Notes: generated from the letters alone by a model not told the origin. A DNA stretch of 64,000 bases from Streptomyces tibetensis (GCF_007655005.1 NZ_SZVW01000031.1:1-64000), one strand, 5' to 3'. Positions 34,768-43,371 are shown, counted from the first letter of the stretch. A program made the numbers and translations.

Positions 34768-35787
34768 ATGACCGTACGCGTAGGCGTCATCGGCGCCGGA
34801 ATGATCGGCCAGGACCACATCCGGCGGCTCACCGAGGTCGTCACCGGTGCCGCTGTCACGGCCGTGGCCGACGTGGACGCCGAGCGCGCCGCCGGGGTGG
34901 CGGCCCGGGTCGGTGCCACCGTGCTGCCCACCGGCGCGGACCTGGTCGCCTCCCCCGACGTCGACGCCGTCCTCGTCACTTCCTGGGGGCCCACCCACGC
35001 CGAGCACGTCCTCGACGCGATCGCCGCAGGCAAGCCCGTGTTCTGCGAGAAACCGCTGGCCACGACCGTCGAGGACTGTCTGCGGATCGTCGAGGCCGAG
35101 CGGGCGCACGGCCGCCGGCTGGTGCAGGTCGGCTTCATGCGCCGCTTCGACGCCGGCTACCGGCAGATGAAGGAGGTCCTGTCGACCGGTTCGCTCGGGG
35201 CTCCGCTGATCGTGCACTGCGCGCACCGCAACCCGACCGTGCCGGAGTCGTACCACTCCGCCATGGCCGCCCAGGACACGGCCGTGCACGAGATCGACGT
35301 GCTGCGCTGGCTGCTCGACGACGAGATCGTCTCCGCGCAGGTCGTCACCCCCCGCGCCACGAGCAGGCGGTTCGCGCACCTGAAGGACCCTCAGATCATG
35401 ATCTTCGAAACGGCCTCGGGCGTCCGGATCGACCTGGAGGTCTTCGTCAACTGCCAGTACGGCTACGACATCCAGTGCGAAGTCGTCGGCGAGGACGGCC
35501 TGGTCCGGCTGCCCGACCCGGCTGCCGTCGGGGTCCGCACGGCGGCCCGGCACGGCACGGGCGTGCTGCAGGACTGGAAGGACCGGTTCGCGGAGGCCTT
35601 CGACACCGAGTTCCGCGAGTGGGTCGCCTCCGTGGCCGACGGCACGGAGCCCACCGGCCCGTCCTCCTGGGACGGCTACGCCGCCACCGTCATCACCGAC
35701 GCCGCCGTCCGGTCCCTGGAGACCGGCGGCGAGACCGTCACCACCGACATGAAGCCCCGGCCCGCTTTCTACGGAGGCACCGCGTGA
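34768..35787 (+). CDS. Gfo/Idh/MocA dehydrogenase (inositol 2-dehydrogenase-like)
   Basis: A 339-residue NAD(P)-dependent dehydrogenase. The Rossmann motif is GVIGAGMIGQDHIRRL at residues 6-21. The EKP motif (VFCEKPLATTVEDC) is near residue 94. The catalytic stretch HEIDVLRWLLDDE carries the conserved His and Asp typical of myo-inositol dehydrogenase IolG. It should oxidise an inositol isomer or related polyol to the inosose that the TIM-barrel enzymes then process. A four-base GTGA overlap couples it to the next gene. Confidence 0.92.
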   Translation: MTVRVGVIGAGMIGQDHIRRLTEVVTGAAVTAVADVDAERAAGVAARVGATVLPTGADLVASPDVDAVLVTSWGPTHAEHVLDAIAAGKPVFCEKPLATTVEDCLRIVEAERAHGRRLVQVGFMRRFDAGYRQMKEVLSTGSLGAPLIVHCAHRNPTVPESYHSAMAAQDTAVHEIDVLRWLLDDEIVSAQVVTPRATSRRFAHLKDPQIMIFETASGVRIDLEVFVNCQYGYDIQCEVVGEDGLVRLPDPAAVGVRTAARHGTGVLQDWKDRFAEAFDTEFREWVASVADGTEPTGPSSWDGYAATVITDAAVRSLETGGETVTTDMKPRPAFYGGTA

Positions 35788-36653
35788 AGATCGCCCTCGA
35801 CCCGTACATGTTCCGCGCCCTTCCCATCGACGAGATGGTGCGCACGGTCGCCGAACTCGGCTACGAGTACATCGAGTTGTCGCCGCGTGCGGAGTTCATG
35901 CCGTTCTTCCTGCACCCGCGTGCGGACGACGCGCGGGTGGCGGAGCTGAAGAACGCGCTGCGCACGCACGGCGTTCAGCTGTCCTCCGTACTGCCGCTGT
36001 ACAAGTGGTCCTCGCCGGACGAGACCGAGCGGCAGGCCGCCGTCCGCAACTGGAAGCGGATGATCGAGATCACCGCAGACCTCGGTTGCCCGCTGATGAA
36101 CTCGGAGTTCAACGGGCGCCCCGAGCGCGCCGCCGAGAGCGAGGCGGCCTTCTGGCGCTCGCTGGAGGAGCTGCTGCCGGTGTTCGAGCGCGAAGGCATC
36201 GCACTGAACCTGGAGGCCCACCCGGACGACTTCTGCGAGGAGAACACCCCGGCCGTCGACCTCGTCCGCGCGATCAACAAGCCGTGGGTGAACTACCTGT
36301 ACTGCGCGCCGCACACGTTCCATCTCTCGGGCGCCTCGGAGGCCGGCGCGGACATCGCGCGGATGATGCGCTACGCCGGCGACAAGCTCCAGCACGTGCA
36401 CATCGCGGACTCCTTCAACCACAAGGGGTCCAGCGGCCTGCGCTACATCCTCAACCCGCCGGGCACCCCGGCCCGCATCCACCAGCACCTCGACATCGGC
36501 CAGGGCGAGGTCGACTGGGACGTCTTCTTCGGCACTCTGCGCGAGCTGGGCTTCGACGGGGTCGCGACGGCCTGTGTGTTCGCCTGGGAGGAGCGGGCCC
36601 GACAGTCGTCGGCGTTCATGCTGGACCGCATCCGCAAGGAGCTGGCCTCCTAG
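35784..36653 (+). CDS. TIM-barrel sugar isomerase/epimerase (IolH/IolI-like)
   Basis: A 289-residue AP-endonuclease-2 family TIM barrel starting KIALDPYMFRALPIDEMVRTVAELGYEYIELSP. Metal ligands are suggested by Glu in NSEFNGRP, Glu and His in LNLEAHPDDF, and His in VHIADSFNHKG and HQHLDIGQGEVDW. The last motif is typical of the IolH/IolI side of the family. It is probably an inosose isomerase or keto-sugar epimerase. The GTG start overlaps the dehydrogenase stop. Last gene of the operon, convergent with the HelR-type gene. Confidence 0.88.
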   Translation: MKIALDPYMFRALPIDEMVRTVAELGYEYIELSPRAEFMPFFLHPRADDARVAELKNALRTHGVQLSSVLPLYKWSSPDETERQAAVRNWKRMIEITADLGCPLMNSEFNGRPERAAESEAAFWRSLEELLPVFEREGIALNLEAHPDDFCEENTPAVDLVRAINKPWVNYLYCAPHTFHLSGASEAGADIARMMRYAGDKLQHVHIADSFNHKGSSGLRYILNPPGTPARIHQHLDIGQGEVDWDVFFGTLRELGFDGVATACVFAWEERARQSSAFMLDRIRKELAS

Positions 36654-36675
36654 AGGTGCCGCCCGGGCCGGAGCG

Positions 36676-38835
36676 TCAGGAGCTCGTGAGGATCACGAGC
36701 TCCTGCGTCGCCCTGGTCATTGCCACGTAGTGGTCGACGGCGCCCTCGACGCCGTCGCCGAAGTTCTCCGGTTCGACCAGGACCACCAGGTCGAACTCCA
36801 GCCCCTTCGACAACTCCGGGGTCAGCGACCGGACGCGGGCCGAGGCCGGCCGGAACGTCGGATCGCCGATCACACAGGCGATCCCGTCGGCGTGCCCGGC
36901 CAGCCATGTGTCGAGGATCGACGTCAGCTCCGCGGCGGACCCGTGGCGGACGGGGACGCCCCCGCTGCGGATCGACGTCGGCACGTTGGCGTCCGGCAGC
37001 ACGGCCCGGATGACCGGCTCGGCCTCCGCCATGATCTCGGCAGGCGTCCGGTAGTTGATGCTCAGGGAGGCCATCTCGACCCGGTCCAGCCCGATCCGCT
37101 CCAGGCGTTCCCGCCACGACTCCGTGAACCCGTGCCGGGCCTGGGCTCGGTCGCCGACGATGGTGAAGCTCCTGGACGGGCAGCGCTGCAGCAGCATCTG
37201 CCATTGCGCGTCGGTGAGTTCCTGGGCCTCGTCCACCACGATGTGCACGAACGGCCCGGCGAGCCGGTCCGGGTCGGCGGTGGGCAGGGCGCTGTCGTCG
37301 AGCAGGGAGTTGCGCATGTCCTGCCCGTGCAGCATGACCAGCACGCCTTCGCCGTCGTCGTAGCTGTGGGCCTCAAGCAGGTTGTCGATGACGTCGGACA
37401 TGCCCTCCTGCTGGGCGGCGAGGGCGGCCTCCTGTACGCGCCTGCGCCGTGCGGCGTCCGGGTCGCCGAGCCGATGGCGTGCCGCGTCCAGCAGCGGCAG
37501 GTCGGACACGGTCCAGGCGTGCGGCTGCGCGCGTTGCAGGGTGCGCACCTCGTCGCGGTCGAGCCAGGGCGCGCACATGCGCAGGTAGGCGGGCACGGAC
37601 CAGAGGTCGCCGACGAGGTCGGTCGCCTCCAGCAGCGGCCAGGCGCGGTTGAAGACCGTGAGCAGCTCCCGGTCCCGCGACAGCGCCTTGCGGAGGAGGT
37701 CCTCGGGGGCGTCGCCCTCGTGCTTGTCCACGAGGATCGTCAGCAGTTCCTCCCAGACCTGGTCGCGTGCCTCGTTGTGCGGTGTGCCGGGTTCGGCCGC
37801 GTCGAAGGCCGCCGCCCAGTCGTGGGCGCCCAGGCGGATGTCGGACCAGTGGGTCGTGACCGTCATCGCCTCGGTGGGCGGCTCCTCGTAGAACCGCACG
37901 GCCTTCTCGATCGCCCGGACCATGTCCGCGGACGACTTCAGACGGGCCACCTCGGGGTCGGTCTCGGCCGCCGCGGTGGCTCCCTCGTCGACGAGGTCCG
38001 CCAGGACGCAGGTCTGCACGCCCTCCTCGCCGAGGCTGGGCAGGACGTCGGACACGTAGGACAGGTACGGCCGGTGCGGGCCGACGAACAGCACCCCGCC
38101 CCGGCGGTGCTGCCCGAGGCGCGGGTCGGAGTAGAGGAGGTAGGCGGAGCGGTGCAGGGCGACGACGGTCTTGCCGGTGCCCGGGCCTCCGTCGACGACC
38201 AGGGCGCCGCGGGAACCGGCGCGGATGATGGCGTCCTGGTCGGCCTGGATGGTGCCGAGCACGTCCCGCATGCGGGGTGAGCGGTTGGTGCCGAGGCTCG
38301 CGATGAAGGCGGACTGGTCGTCGAGGGCGGCGTGCCCGGCGAACGCGTCGGCGGTGAACACCTCGTCCCAGTAGTCGCTGACCCTGCCGTCGGTCCAGCG
38401 GTAGCGGCGGCGGCTGGTCAGACCCATCGGGTTGCCGTGGGTGGCCCCGAAGAACGGCTCCGCGGCCGGGGAACGCCAGTCGACCAGCAGCCGGCGCCCC
38501 TCGCTGTCCGTGAGGCCGAGCCGTCCCACGTACACGGGCTCGGAGCCGTCCGCGCCGACCATGTGCCCGAGGCAGAGGTCCAGTCCGAAGCGGCGCAGGG
38601 CGCGCAGGCGGGTGGTCAGCCGGTGGATCTCGGCGTCACGGTCCATGGCCTGCCTGCCCTTGCCGCCGGGGGCCCTGCGCTCGGCCTCCAGCCGGGCGGA
38701 CAGTTCCGCGATCGACTGCTCCAGGCAGTCGGCGACGGCGGCGAAGTGCCGCTCGTCCCCGGCGATGAACGCCGGGGCGGCCTTGTGCGCGAGGCGGCCG
38801 GGAAGATTGAACGCACTCGTTGTCGCAGGGGTCAC
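36676..38835 (-). CDS. helR: HelD/HelR-type RNA polymerase-recycling ATPase
   Basis: A 719-residue UvrD-like superfamily 1 protein. The N-terminal coiled-coil arm (residues about 30-80) is followed by the RRLLVDWRSPAAEPFF motif, the Walker A VVDGGPGTGKTVVALHR near 216-232, Walker B HIVVDEAQELTDAQW, and SINYRTPAEI and KGLEFDLVVLVEP in the last helicase motifs. This layout is that of HelD, which pries stalled RNA polymerase off DNA. The actinobacterial version HelR also displaces rifamycins and gives tolerance. The palindrome 50 bases upstream matches the rifamycin-associated element, which supports the HelR call. Substrate is RNA polymerase, not nucleic acid unwinding. Confidence 0.9.
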   Translation of the reverse strand: MTPATTSAFNLPGRLAHKAAPAFIAGDERHFAAVADCLEQSIAELSARLEAERRAPGGKGRQAMDRDAEIHRLTTRLRALRRFGLDLCLGHMVGADGSEPVYVGRLGLTDSEGRRLLVDWRSPAAEPFFGATHGNPMGLTSRRRYRWTDGRVSDYWDEVFTADAFAGHAALDDQSAFIASLGTNRSPRMRDVLGTIQADQDAIIRAGSRGALVVDGGPGTGKTVVALHRSAYLLYSDPRLGQHRRGGVLFVGPHRPYLSYVSDVLPSLGEEGVQTCVLADLVDEGATAAAETDPEVARLKSSADMVRAIEKAVRFYEEPPTEAMTVTTHWSDIRLGAHDWAAAFDAAEPGTPHNEARDQVWEELLTILVDKHEGDAPEDLLRKALSRDRELLTVFNRAWPLLEATDLVGDLWSVPAYLRMCAPWLDRDEVRTLQRAQPHAWTVSDLPLLDAARHRLGDPDAARRRRVQEAALAAQQEGMSDVIDNLLEAHSYDDGEGVLVMLHGQDMRNSLLDDSALPTADPDRLAGPFVHIVVDEAQELTDAQWQMLLQRCPSRSFTIVGDRAQARHGFTESWRERLERIGLDRVEMASLSINYRTPAEIMAEAEPVIRAVLPDANVPTSIRSGGVPVRHGSAAELTSILDTWLAGHADGIACVIGDPTFRPASARVRSLTPELSKGLEFDLVVLVEPENFGDGVEGAVDHYVAMTRATQELVILTSS
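36678..36704. terminator. Hairpin overlapping the helR stop
   Basis: Perfect arms AGGAGCTCGTGA and TCACGAGCTCCT around GGA, spanning the last codons of helR. It lies between convergent genes and could end both transcripts. Confidence 0.55.
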
Positions 38836-38884
38836 GTCATGCTCCCGTTTCCGCAGGTCCTGGGCCTAGGCCGGACATTCTGCG

Positions 38885-38921
38885 GCCCATGGGGGGCCTT
38901 GCCGCAAGGCCCCCCATGGGC
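38885..38921. promoter_or_regulatory. Rifamycin-associated element (37-bp perfect palindrome)
   Basis: Seventeen-base arms GCCCATGGGGGGCCTTG and CAAGGCCCCCCATGGGC pair perfectly around CCG. Read on the minus strand, the core is GGGCCTTGCGGCAAGGCCC. It differs at one position from the 19-bp RAE consensus I recall for rifamycin-inducible genes (GGGGCTTGCGGCAAGGCCC). It lies 50 bases upstream of helR and 119 upstream of the divergent 39040 gene. Confidence 0.8.
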
Positions 38922-39039
38922 TATAACTTGAGACAGGCAAGGAGAGGACTCCTTGCCTTTCTTGTTGCCCGCCCCTGGTGCCCAGCGGCCGTTTCCGTGT
39001 GACACGCTCTTCGTCTCGGCAGCGTGGAGAGGCGGCGGC

Positions 39040-39915
39040 ATGCGCATAGGACTGCTCGGCACCGGACCCTGGGCACGGCTGGCCCACGCCCCCGCGTTGA
39101 GCGGGCACGAGGAGCTGGACTTCACCGGTGTCTGGGGCCGTCGCCCCGAGGCCGCGAAGGAACTGGCCGAGCGGCACGGCGTCCGCGCCTATGACGACGT
39201 CGACGCGCTGTTCGCCGATGTGGACGCCGTGGCCGTGGCGCTGCCGCCGCAGGTGCAGGCCGCACTCGCCGTGCGGGCGGCGCGGGCCGGGTGCCATCTG
39301 CTGCTCGACAAGCCGCTCGCGCCGACGGTGGAGCAGGGACGAGCCGTGGTCGAGGCGGCCCGGGAGGCCGGTGTCGCCTCGGTCGTGTTCTTCACGACCC
39401 GATTCCAGCCCGAGCCGGCGGCGTGGATCGCCGAACAGGCCGCCGTACCCGGCTGGTTCACGGCCCGGGCCGAGTGGCTCGGGGCGGTGTTCACCAGCGA
39501 GAGCCCCTTCGCGACGCCGTGGCGGCGGGAGAAGGGCGCCCTGTGGGACGTCGGCCCGCACGCCCTGTCCGTCCTGCTGCCGGTCCTCGGCGACGTGCGG
39601 CGCGTGACGGCGGCGGCGTACGGCCCCGGCGACACGGCGCACGTCGTCCTCGACCACACCGGTGGCGCGTCGAGCACCCTCACCCTGAGCCTGACGGCAC
39701 CGCCCGCCGCGGCCGGTGCCGCCGTGGAGCTGCGCGGGGAGGCCGGGGTCGCGGCGCTGCCGGACGGCTCCGACGGAGCGGTGCCCGCGCTGAAGCGGGC
39801 GGCGGACGCGCTGCTCGACGCCGCCCGGACCGGCCGCCCGCACGCCTGCGACGCGGCGTTCGGCCTGAGGGTGACGGAGATCCTCACGGCCGCCCAGGAG
39901 TTGCTGACCCCCTGA
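39040..39915 (+). CDS. Gfo/Idh/MocA-family oxidoreductase
   Basis: A 291-residue NAD(P)-dependent oxidoreductase with the Rossmann motif GLLGTGPWARLAHAPAL at residues 4-20, the lysine-containing LLDKPLAPTVEQGR near 89 (DKP instead of the usual EKP), and ALWDVGPHALSVLLPVLG carrying the catalytic-type Asp and His. It is somewhat shorter than the 330-residue norm. Substrate unknown. It is divergent from helR, and the RAE palindrome lies between, so co-induction by rifamycins is possible in principle. Confidence 0.88.
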   Translation: MRIGLLGTGPWARLAHAPALSGHEELDFTGVWGRRPEAAKELAERHGVRAYDDVDALFADVDAVAVALPPQVQAALAVRAARAGCHLLLDKPLAPTVEQGRAVVEAAREAGVASVVFFTTRFQPEPAAWIAEQAAVPGWFTARAEWLGAVFTSESPFATPWRREKGALWDVGPHALSVLLPVLGDVRRVTAAAYGPGDTAHVVLDHTGGASSTLTLSLTAPPAAAGAAVELRGEAGVAALPDGSDGAVPALKRAADALLDAARTGRPHACDAAFGLRVTEILTAAQELLTP

Positions 39916-39933
39916 GTGCGCGGGCGGCCCTGC

Positions 39934-40824
39934 TTACCGCGCCGGTTCGAAGTCGAGCCGCTCCCTCACCACGGGGTAGCCGGCCTTGGCGAAGTTCGCC
40001 GCCATGGGGAAGTTGCCCTGGTCCGTGGCGGCGGCGACGAACTCCGCCCCCTGCTCGACGAGGAAGTGCGTGCATTCGGCCAGCAGGTCGTAGGCGTAGC
40101 CGTGGCCTCGGTGCCCCGGAAGGACGCCGATGAAGCCTATGCAGGGCCCCGACGGGTTGTGGGCCGGGATGTGGATGCCGGCCAGGTCGCCCTGCGGCGT
40201 GTACGCCGTCTGCCACCACTCGCGCGGTGACGGGCACCAGTGGAAGAAGTCGAGTTCCTCCTGGGCCGCCCGGTCGATCCCGCCCTCCTCGACGGCCCTG
40301 AGCGCGTGCGCGTCCAGGGTGGCGGAGTGGATGCGGCGCAGGGCGTCGAAGAACACGGCGTCGTCGGGTTCAGCGCGGAACTGAAGGCGCCCGGGCCGCT
40401 CCGGCAGGCCGCGGTCGGGGGTCCAGCGGTACAGGAGGCGTTCGACCAGGAGATCGTAGCCGGCGGTCCGGGCGGCCGTGAACCGGGTCTCGGCGGCAGC
40501 GCGCAGGGCCGGGTCGTCGCGCCACCCGGCGGGCAGGTTCAGTTCCAGTCCGACCTGCCAGGGGGCGGAACGCAGGAGTGCGGCGCCCGCCTCCTCCTCG
40601 CCCTCGGCCACGTCGAACCAGTTGAGGTTGACGGGCGTGCTGTCCTCGGGGCCGCCCCACCAGGCGCCGCGAGCGACCACACGGCCGTCGCGCAGGGCCA
40701 CGCGCTTCCAGTCGGGGCGGTGCCGGGTCAGCCGGTGGCCCTCACGGGCGCCCAGCGGGTCGGGCAGGGTGTCGAAGAGTTCGGCGTCGCTCGTGTCGAG
40801 CGCGCGGATGACCACGTCGGTCAT
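39934..40824 (-). CDS. GNAT-family acetyltransferase
   Basis: A 296-residue protein. The C-terminal half has a GNAT core with IGFIGVLPGHRGHGYAYDLLAECTHFL (acetyl-CoA loop, V-x-P-x-x-R-G-x-G-x-A) and NFPMAANFAKAGYPVVRERLDF (last strand/helix). The N-terminal half resembles a second degenerate GNAT domain. The ATG at 40824 (MTDVVIRALDTSDAELFD) is chosen over 40845. Substrate unknown. It converges with the 39040 gene. Confidence 0.88.
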   Translation of the reverse strand: MTDVVIRALDTSDAELFDTLPDPLGAREGHRLTRHRPDWKRVALRDGRVVARGAWWGGPEDSTPVNLNWFDVAEGEEEAGAALLRSAPWQVGLELNLPAGWRDDPALRAAAETRFTAARTAGYDLLVERLLYRWTPDRGLPERPGRLQFRAEPDDAVFFDALRRIHSATLDAHALRAVEEGGIDRAAQEELDFFHWCPSPREWWQTAYTPQGDLAGIHIPAHNPSGPCIGFIGVLPGHRGHGYAYDLLAECTHFLVEQGAEFVAAATDQGNFPMAANFAKAGYPVVRERLDFEPAR

Positions 40825-40845
40825 GGGGTGTCCTCCGGGACGCAT

Positions 40846-41292
40846 GCTGCTCGGAGCGCTCCCGGTCGGTCAGTCGAAGCACGCCGGGACAACGGGGAGG
40901 GAGCGCGGAAACGATGTGTTCTGCACGGTTCTGCCCTCCTTCCACAGGTCCAGGGGCGTGGCGCGCCACGCTACGGGATCTCCGGACGGGCCGTCCATCG
41001 ATTTCCGGCATGGCTCGAGGGCCCCTTGAGAGGCGGCCGAGCGACGCCCGCACCCGCTGTGGGGTGACGCGCTCACTGCCCTCGGCGATGCGGGCCCAGG
41101 TGCGGCGGCCGGTCGGCCGACGCGGCGTGGTGGTGTGCGGTGCGGGCCCAGGGGTGCGGCGGCCGGTCGGCCGAAGCGGCGTGGTGGTGTGCGGTGCGGG
41201 CCCAGGTGCGGCGGCCGGTCGGCCGTAGCAGCGTGGTGGTGTGCGGTGCGGGCCCAGGTGCGGCGGTCGGTCGGCCGTAGCAGCGTGGTGGT
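40846..41292. other. Intergenic region with palindrome and 52-bp repeats
   Basis: No gene supported. A perfect 16-base palindrome GCGTGGCGCGCCACGC occupies 40956-40971. The second half is the tandem array described separately. Long reading frames on either strand follow from the repeat and carry no domain. Confidence 0.5.
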
Positions 41293-41295
41293 GTG
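41089..41295. repeat. Four tandem copies of a 52-bp unit
   Basis: The segment GGGCCCAGG recurs at 41092, 41144, 41198 and 41250, giving periods of 52, 54 and 52 bases. Each unit runs through CGGCCGGTCGGCCG, then AGC(A/G)GCGTGGTGGTGTG. Copies differ by a few bases and one GG insertion. The last copy ends at the start codon region of the phosphatase gene. Confidence 0.9.
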
Positions 41296-42420
41296 AGCAG
41301 TGTGCGCGGCCGGCCCGTGCGCCGGGACCTGGACCGGCGCGGCTGGCTGCGCGGCGCGCCCCCGCCCGGCTGGGCCCGGGTGCTGCCCTCCGCACTGCTG
41401 GCGGGTGTCTGCCTGGCGGAGCTGATCAGCCCGGAGCCGCTCGACATCGGCTTCCTGCTGGGTGCCATCCCGCCGCTGGCCGTACTGGCGCACGGTCCGG
41501 TGGCGACGGCGGTGCTCGGCGCGCTGGTGGTGGTCGTGCTGACCGTGCCCGTCTTCGATCTCAACGATCCCGGCAGTACCGACCTGCTGACCGTGTGCTT
41601 CGTCTCGGTGCTGAGCGTGCTGCTGTCGTACGTCCGGTCCCGGCGGGACGCGCAGCTGGTCACCGAACGGGCGGTCGCCGAGGTCGCGCAGCGGGCCGTG
41701 GTGCCGCTCCTGCCGGATCGGGTCGGACCGGTGCGGTGCGCGGGCCTGTATCGGGCCGCGCAGCGCGGGACCCTCGTGGGCGGCGACTTCTTCGACGTAC
41801 GGGCGGGCCCCTTCGGCGTACGGGCGGTCATGGGCGATGTACAGGGGCACGGGTTGTCGGCCGTGGCCACGGTCGCGTCGCTGCTGGGCGCGTTCCGGGA
41901 GGCGGTGCTGGACCAGCCGGACCCGGAGGCGGTGGCGGCCCGGCTCGACCGGAGGCTGGCGGTGGACTCCGCGGGCGACCCGCACGCCGAGCTGTTCGCG
42001 ACGGCGGTGCTGCTGGACTTCTCCGCCGACGCCCGGGTGGTGCGGATCGTGGCGTGCGGGCAGGCCGGACCTCTGCTGCTGCGGGACGGCCGGGCCGTGG
42101 AGCTGGACGTCGAGCCGTGCACACCGCTGGGTCTCGGCCTCGCCGAGGCGGCCCCGCCCCGGGTCGTCTCGGTGCCGCTGAGGGCCGGCGACCGGCTCTT
42201 CCTCGCCTCCGACGGGGTGACCGAGGCCAGGGACACGCACGGGGTCTTCTACCCCCTGACCGAACGGCTGCCGGGCCTCGCCGCCGAGAATCCGGCAGCG
42301 CTGGCCGAGCGGGTCTGGACCGACCTCGTCCGGCACTGCCCAAACGTGCAGGACGACGTCACGATGCTGGTGCTCGCGCCACGTCCGCGGGACAGGGCCG
42401 ACGGGACGGGCGGGGCCTGA
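41293..42420 (+). CDS. Membrane-anchored PP2C/SpoIIE-type phosphatase
   Basis: A 375-residue protein with about four N-terminal membrane helices (residues about 30-115) and a cytoplasmic SpoIIE/RsbU-type PP2C domain. Metal and catalytic motifs are VGGDFFDVRAGPFGVRAVMGDVQGHG (both Asp ligands) and LFLASDGVTEARD. Such phosphatases dephosphorylate anti-anti-sigma factors in partner-switching cascades. The GTG at 41293 begins inside the last 52-bp repeat, which is unusual, and a downstream start is possible. No partner gene is adjacent. A strong terminator follows. Confidence 0.9.
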   Translation: MSSVRGRPVRRDLDRRGWLRGAPPPGWARVLPSALLAGVCLAELISPEPLDIGFLLGAIPPLAVLAHGPVATAVLGALVVVVLTVPVFDLNDPGSTDLLTVCFVSVLSVLLSYVRSRRDAQLVTERAVAEVAQRAVVPLLPDRVGPVRCAGLYRAAQRGTLVGGDFFDVRAGPFGVRAVMGDVQGHGLSAVATVASLLGAFREAVLDQPDPEAVAARLDRRLAVDSAGDPHAELFATAVLLDFSADARVVRIVACGQAGPLLLRDGRAVELDVEPCTPLGLGLAEAAPPRVVSVPLRAGDRLFLASDGVTEARDTHGVFYPLTERLPGLAAENPAALAERVWTDLVRHCPNVQDDVTMLVLAPRPRDRADGTGGA

Positions 42421-42429
42421 CATCAGCGG

Positions 42430-42466
42430 CCGGCGGCGGCCCGCGGGCGTCGCGGGCCGCCGCCGG
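42430..42466. terminator. Bidirectional terminator
   Basis: Perfect 16-base arms CCGGCGGCGGCCCGCG and CGCGGGCCGCCGCCGG around GGCGT, between the phosphatase and the convergent chaplin remnant. Confidence 0.85.
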
Positions 42467-42488
42467 CGGGGACGTCACGACCGGTGGG

Positions 42489-42726
42489 TCAGTCCTTGAT
42501 CGTGCACTTGTTGCCGATCGCCGGGTTGAACGCCCCGATCACGTTGACCGAGTTGCCGCAGACGTTGGCGTTGATGTCGATCGGGATCTGGACGACGTTG
42601 CCCGACAGAACGCCGGGGCTGCCGACGGCTATCCCGGCGGGGCCGTCGTTCGCGCTCGCCGTACCGGCGAAGGCGATACAGGGCGGCACAGGCCAGACCG
42701 GCTGCGGCAGTCACACGCGTACGCGT
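42489..42726 (-). pseudogene. Decayed chaplin gene
   Basis: The intact part encodes a short chaplin domain: GVLSGNVVQIPI, two cysteines in NVCGNSVNVIG and NKCTIKD, and a signal-peptide end FAGTASA-ND. The upstream coding is broken twice. The hydrophobic signal start VTAAAGLACAA is one frame away from IAFAGTASA; removing one C in the CCC run near 42684 would join them. A well-placed AGGAG is followed after seven bases by ACG (42726) where ATG would be expected. Chaplins coat aerial hyphae and spores as amyloid fibrils; this copy is probably silent. A sequencing error could explain the frameshift but less easily both defects. Confidence 0.75.
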
Positions 42727-42933
42727 GGAAAAGCTCCTGTCAGTCGCAGGGACACGTGACTCCACCGTCGCCCGGAGGAAGAGCCCGCGACATCCGTGGT
42801 CGTCCGAACGGGGTGCCCGGGCCCGGACCGCGCTCTCCGGATGCACGCCGCGCTCCCGCGGGGAATGGTGATATCGGACCGGTTTTTCAGCACCGGGGCC
42901 GCCCCAGCGATCCGGACCCTAGGAGCAGAGAAC

Positions 42934-43140
42934 ATGTCGACGTCAGAGCCTGCCGCTTCCCGGCCGCCCGAGGACCGCGCCACCCCGGACCGCCTGCTCC
43001 ACGCCCGCACCGGCACCGACGTGTCGCCGGAGGACCTCGTCCTCGCCTCGGGCAAGGACCTCAACCCGCACACCCTCGAGTGGGCCAAGCGCAAGCTGGC
43101 CGCGGAGGGACCTGCCGCCCTGGAGAGGCTGCTGCCCTAG
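42934..43140 (+). CDS. Small hypothetical protein, 68 aa
   Basis: A 68-residue hydrophilic protein. The conserved-looking end is TGTDVSPEDLVLASGKDLNPHTLEWAKRKLAAEGPAALERLLP. AGGAG is ten bases before the ATG at 42934. I recall similar short proteins in Streptomyces but no function. A large hairpin array follows. Confidence 0.75.
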   Translation: MSTSEPAASRPPEDRATPDRLLHARTGTDVSPEDLVLASGKDLNPHTLEWAKRKLAAEGPAALERLLP

Positions 43141-43167
43141 CCGTCCTCCCCGTCGGCCCCTCGGATC

Positions 43168-43371
43168 GCTGAGGGCCACCGGACCCCGCGCGCATACGCA
43201 CGGGTCCGGTGGCCCTCAGCGTGTGACCCGTCCGCCGGCCCGACCGCACGCCGGCGGACGGGTCACACGCTGAGGGCCCCCGGACCCGTGCGTCTGCGCG
43301 CGGGGTCCGGTGGCCCTCAGCGTGTGACCCGTCCGCCGGCCCGACCGCACGCCGGCGGACGGGTCACACGC
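43168..43371. repeat. Duplicated hairpin array (101-bp unit, four stems)
   Basis: Two tandem 101-bp units, each with two hairpins. The first type pairs CTGAGGGCCACCGGACC with GGTCCGGTGGCCCTCAG (43169-43220; a slightly diverged copy at 43270-43320). The second pairs CGTGTGACCCGTCCGCCGG with CCGGCGGACGGGTCACACG (43220-43269; copy at 43321-43370). It lies between convergent genes and overlaps the last codons of the 43364 gene. It is best read as a duplicated bidirectional terminator. Confidence 0.9.

Noticed and set aside
30061..36653. Firm assignment as a myo-inositol operon with individual iol gene names
   Set aside because: The enzyme families fit, but IolB, IolC, IolD and IolA counterparts are absent, so another polyol or sugar acid is equally possible; symbols were left blank.
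40870..42423. Long minus-strand frame through the 52-bp repeats and the phosphatase
   Set aside because: Antisense to the phosphatase, and its repeats of PTDRRTWAR-like text simply translate the 52-bp array.
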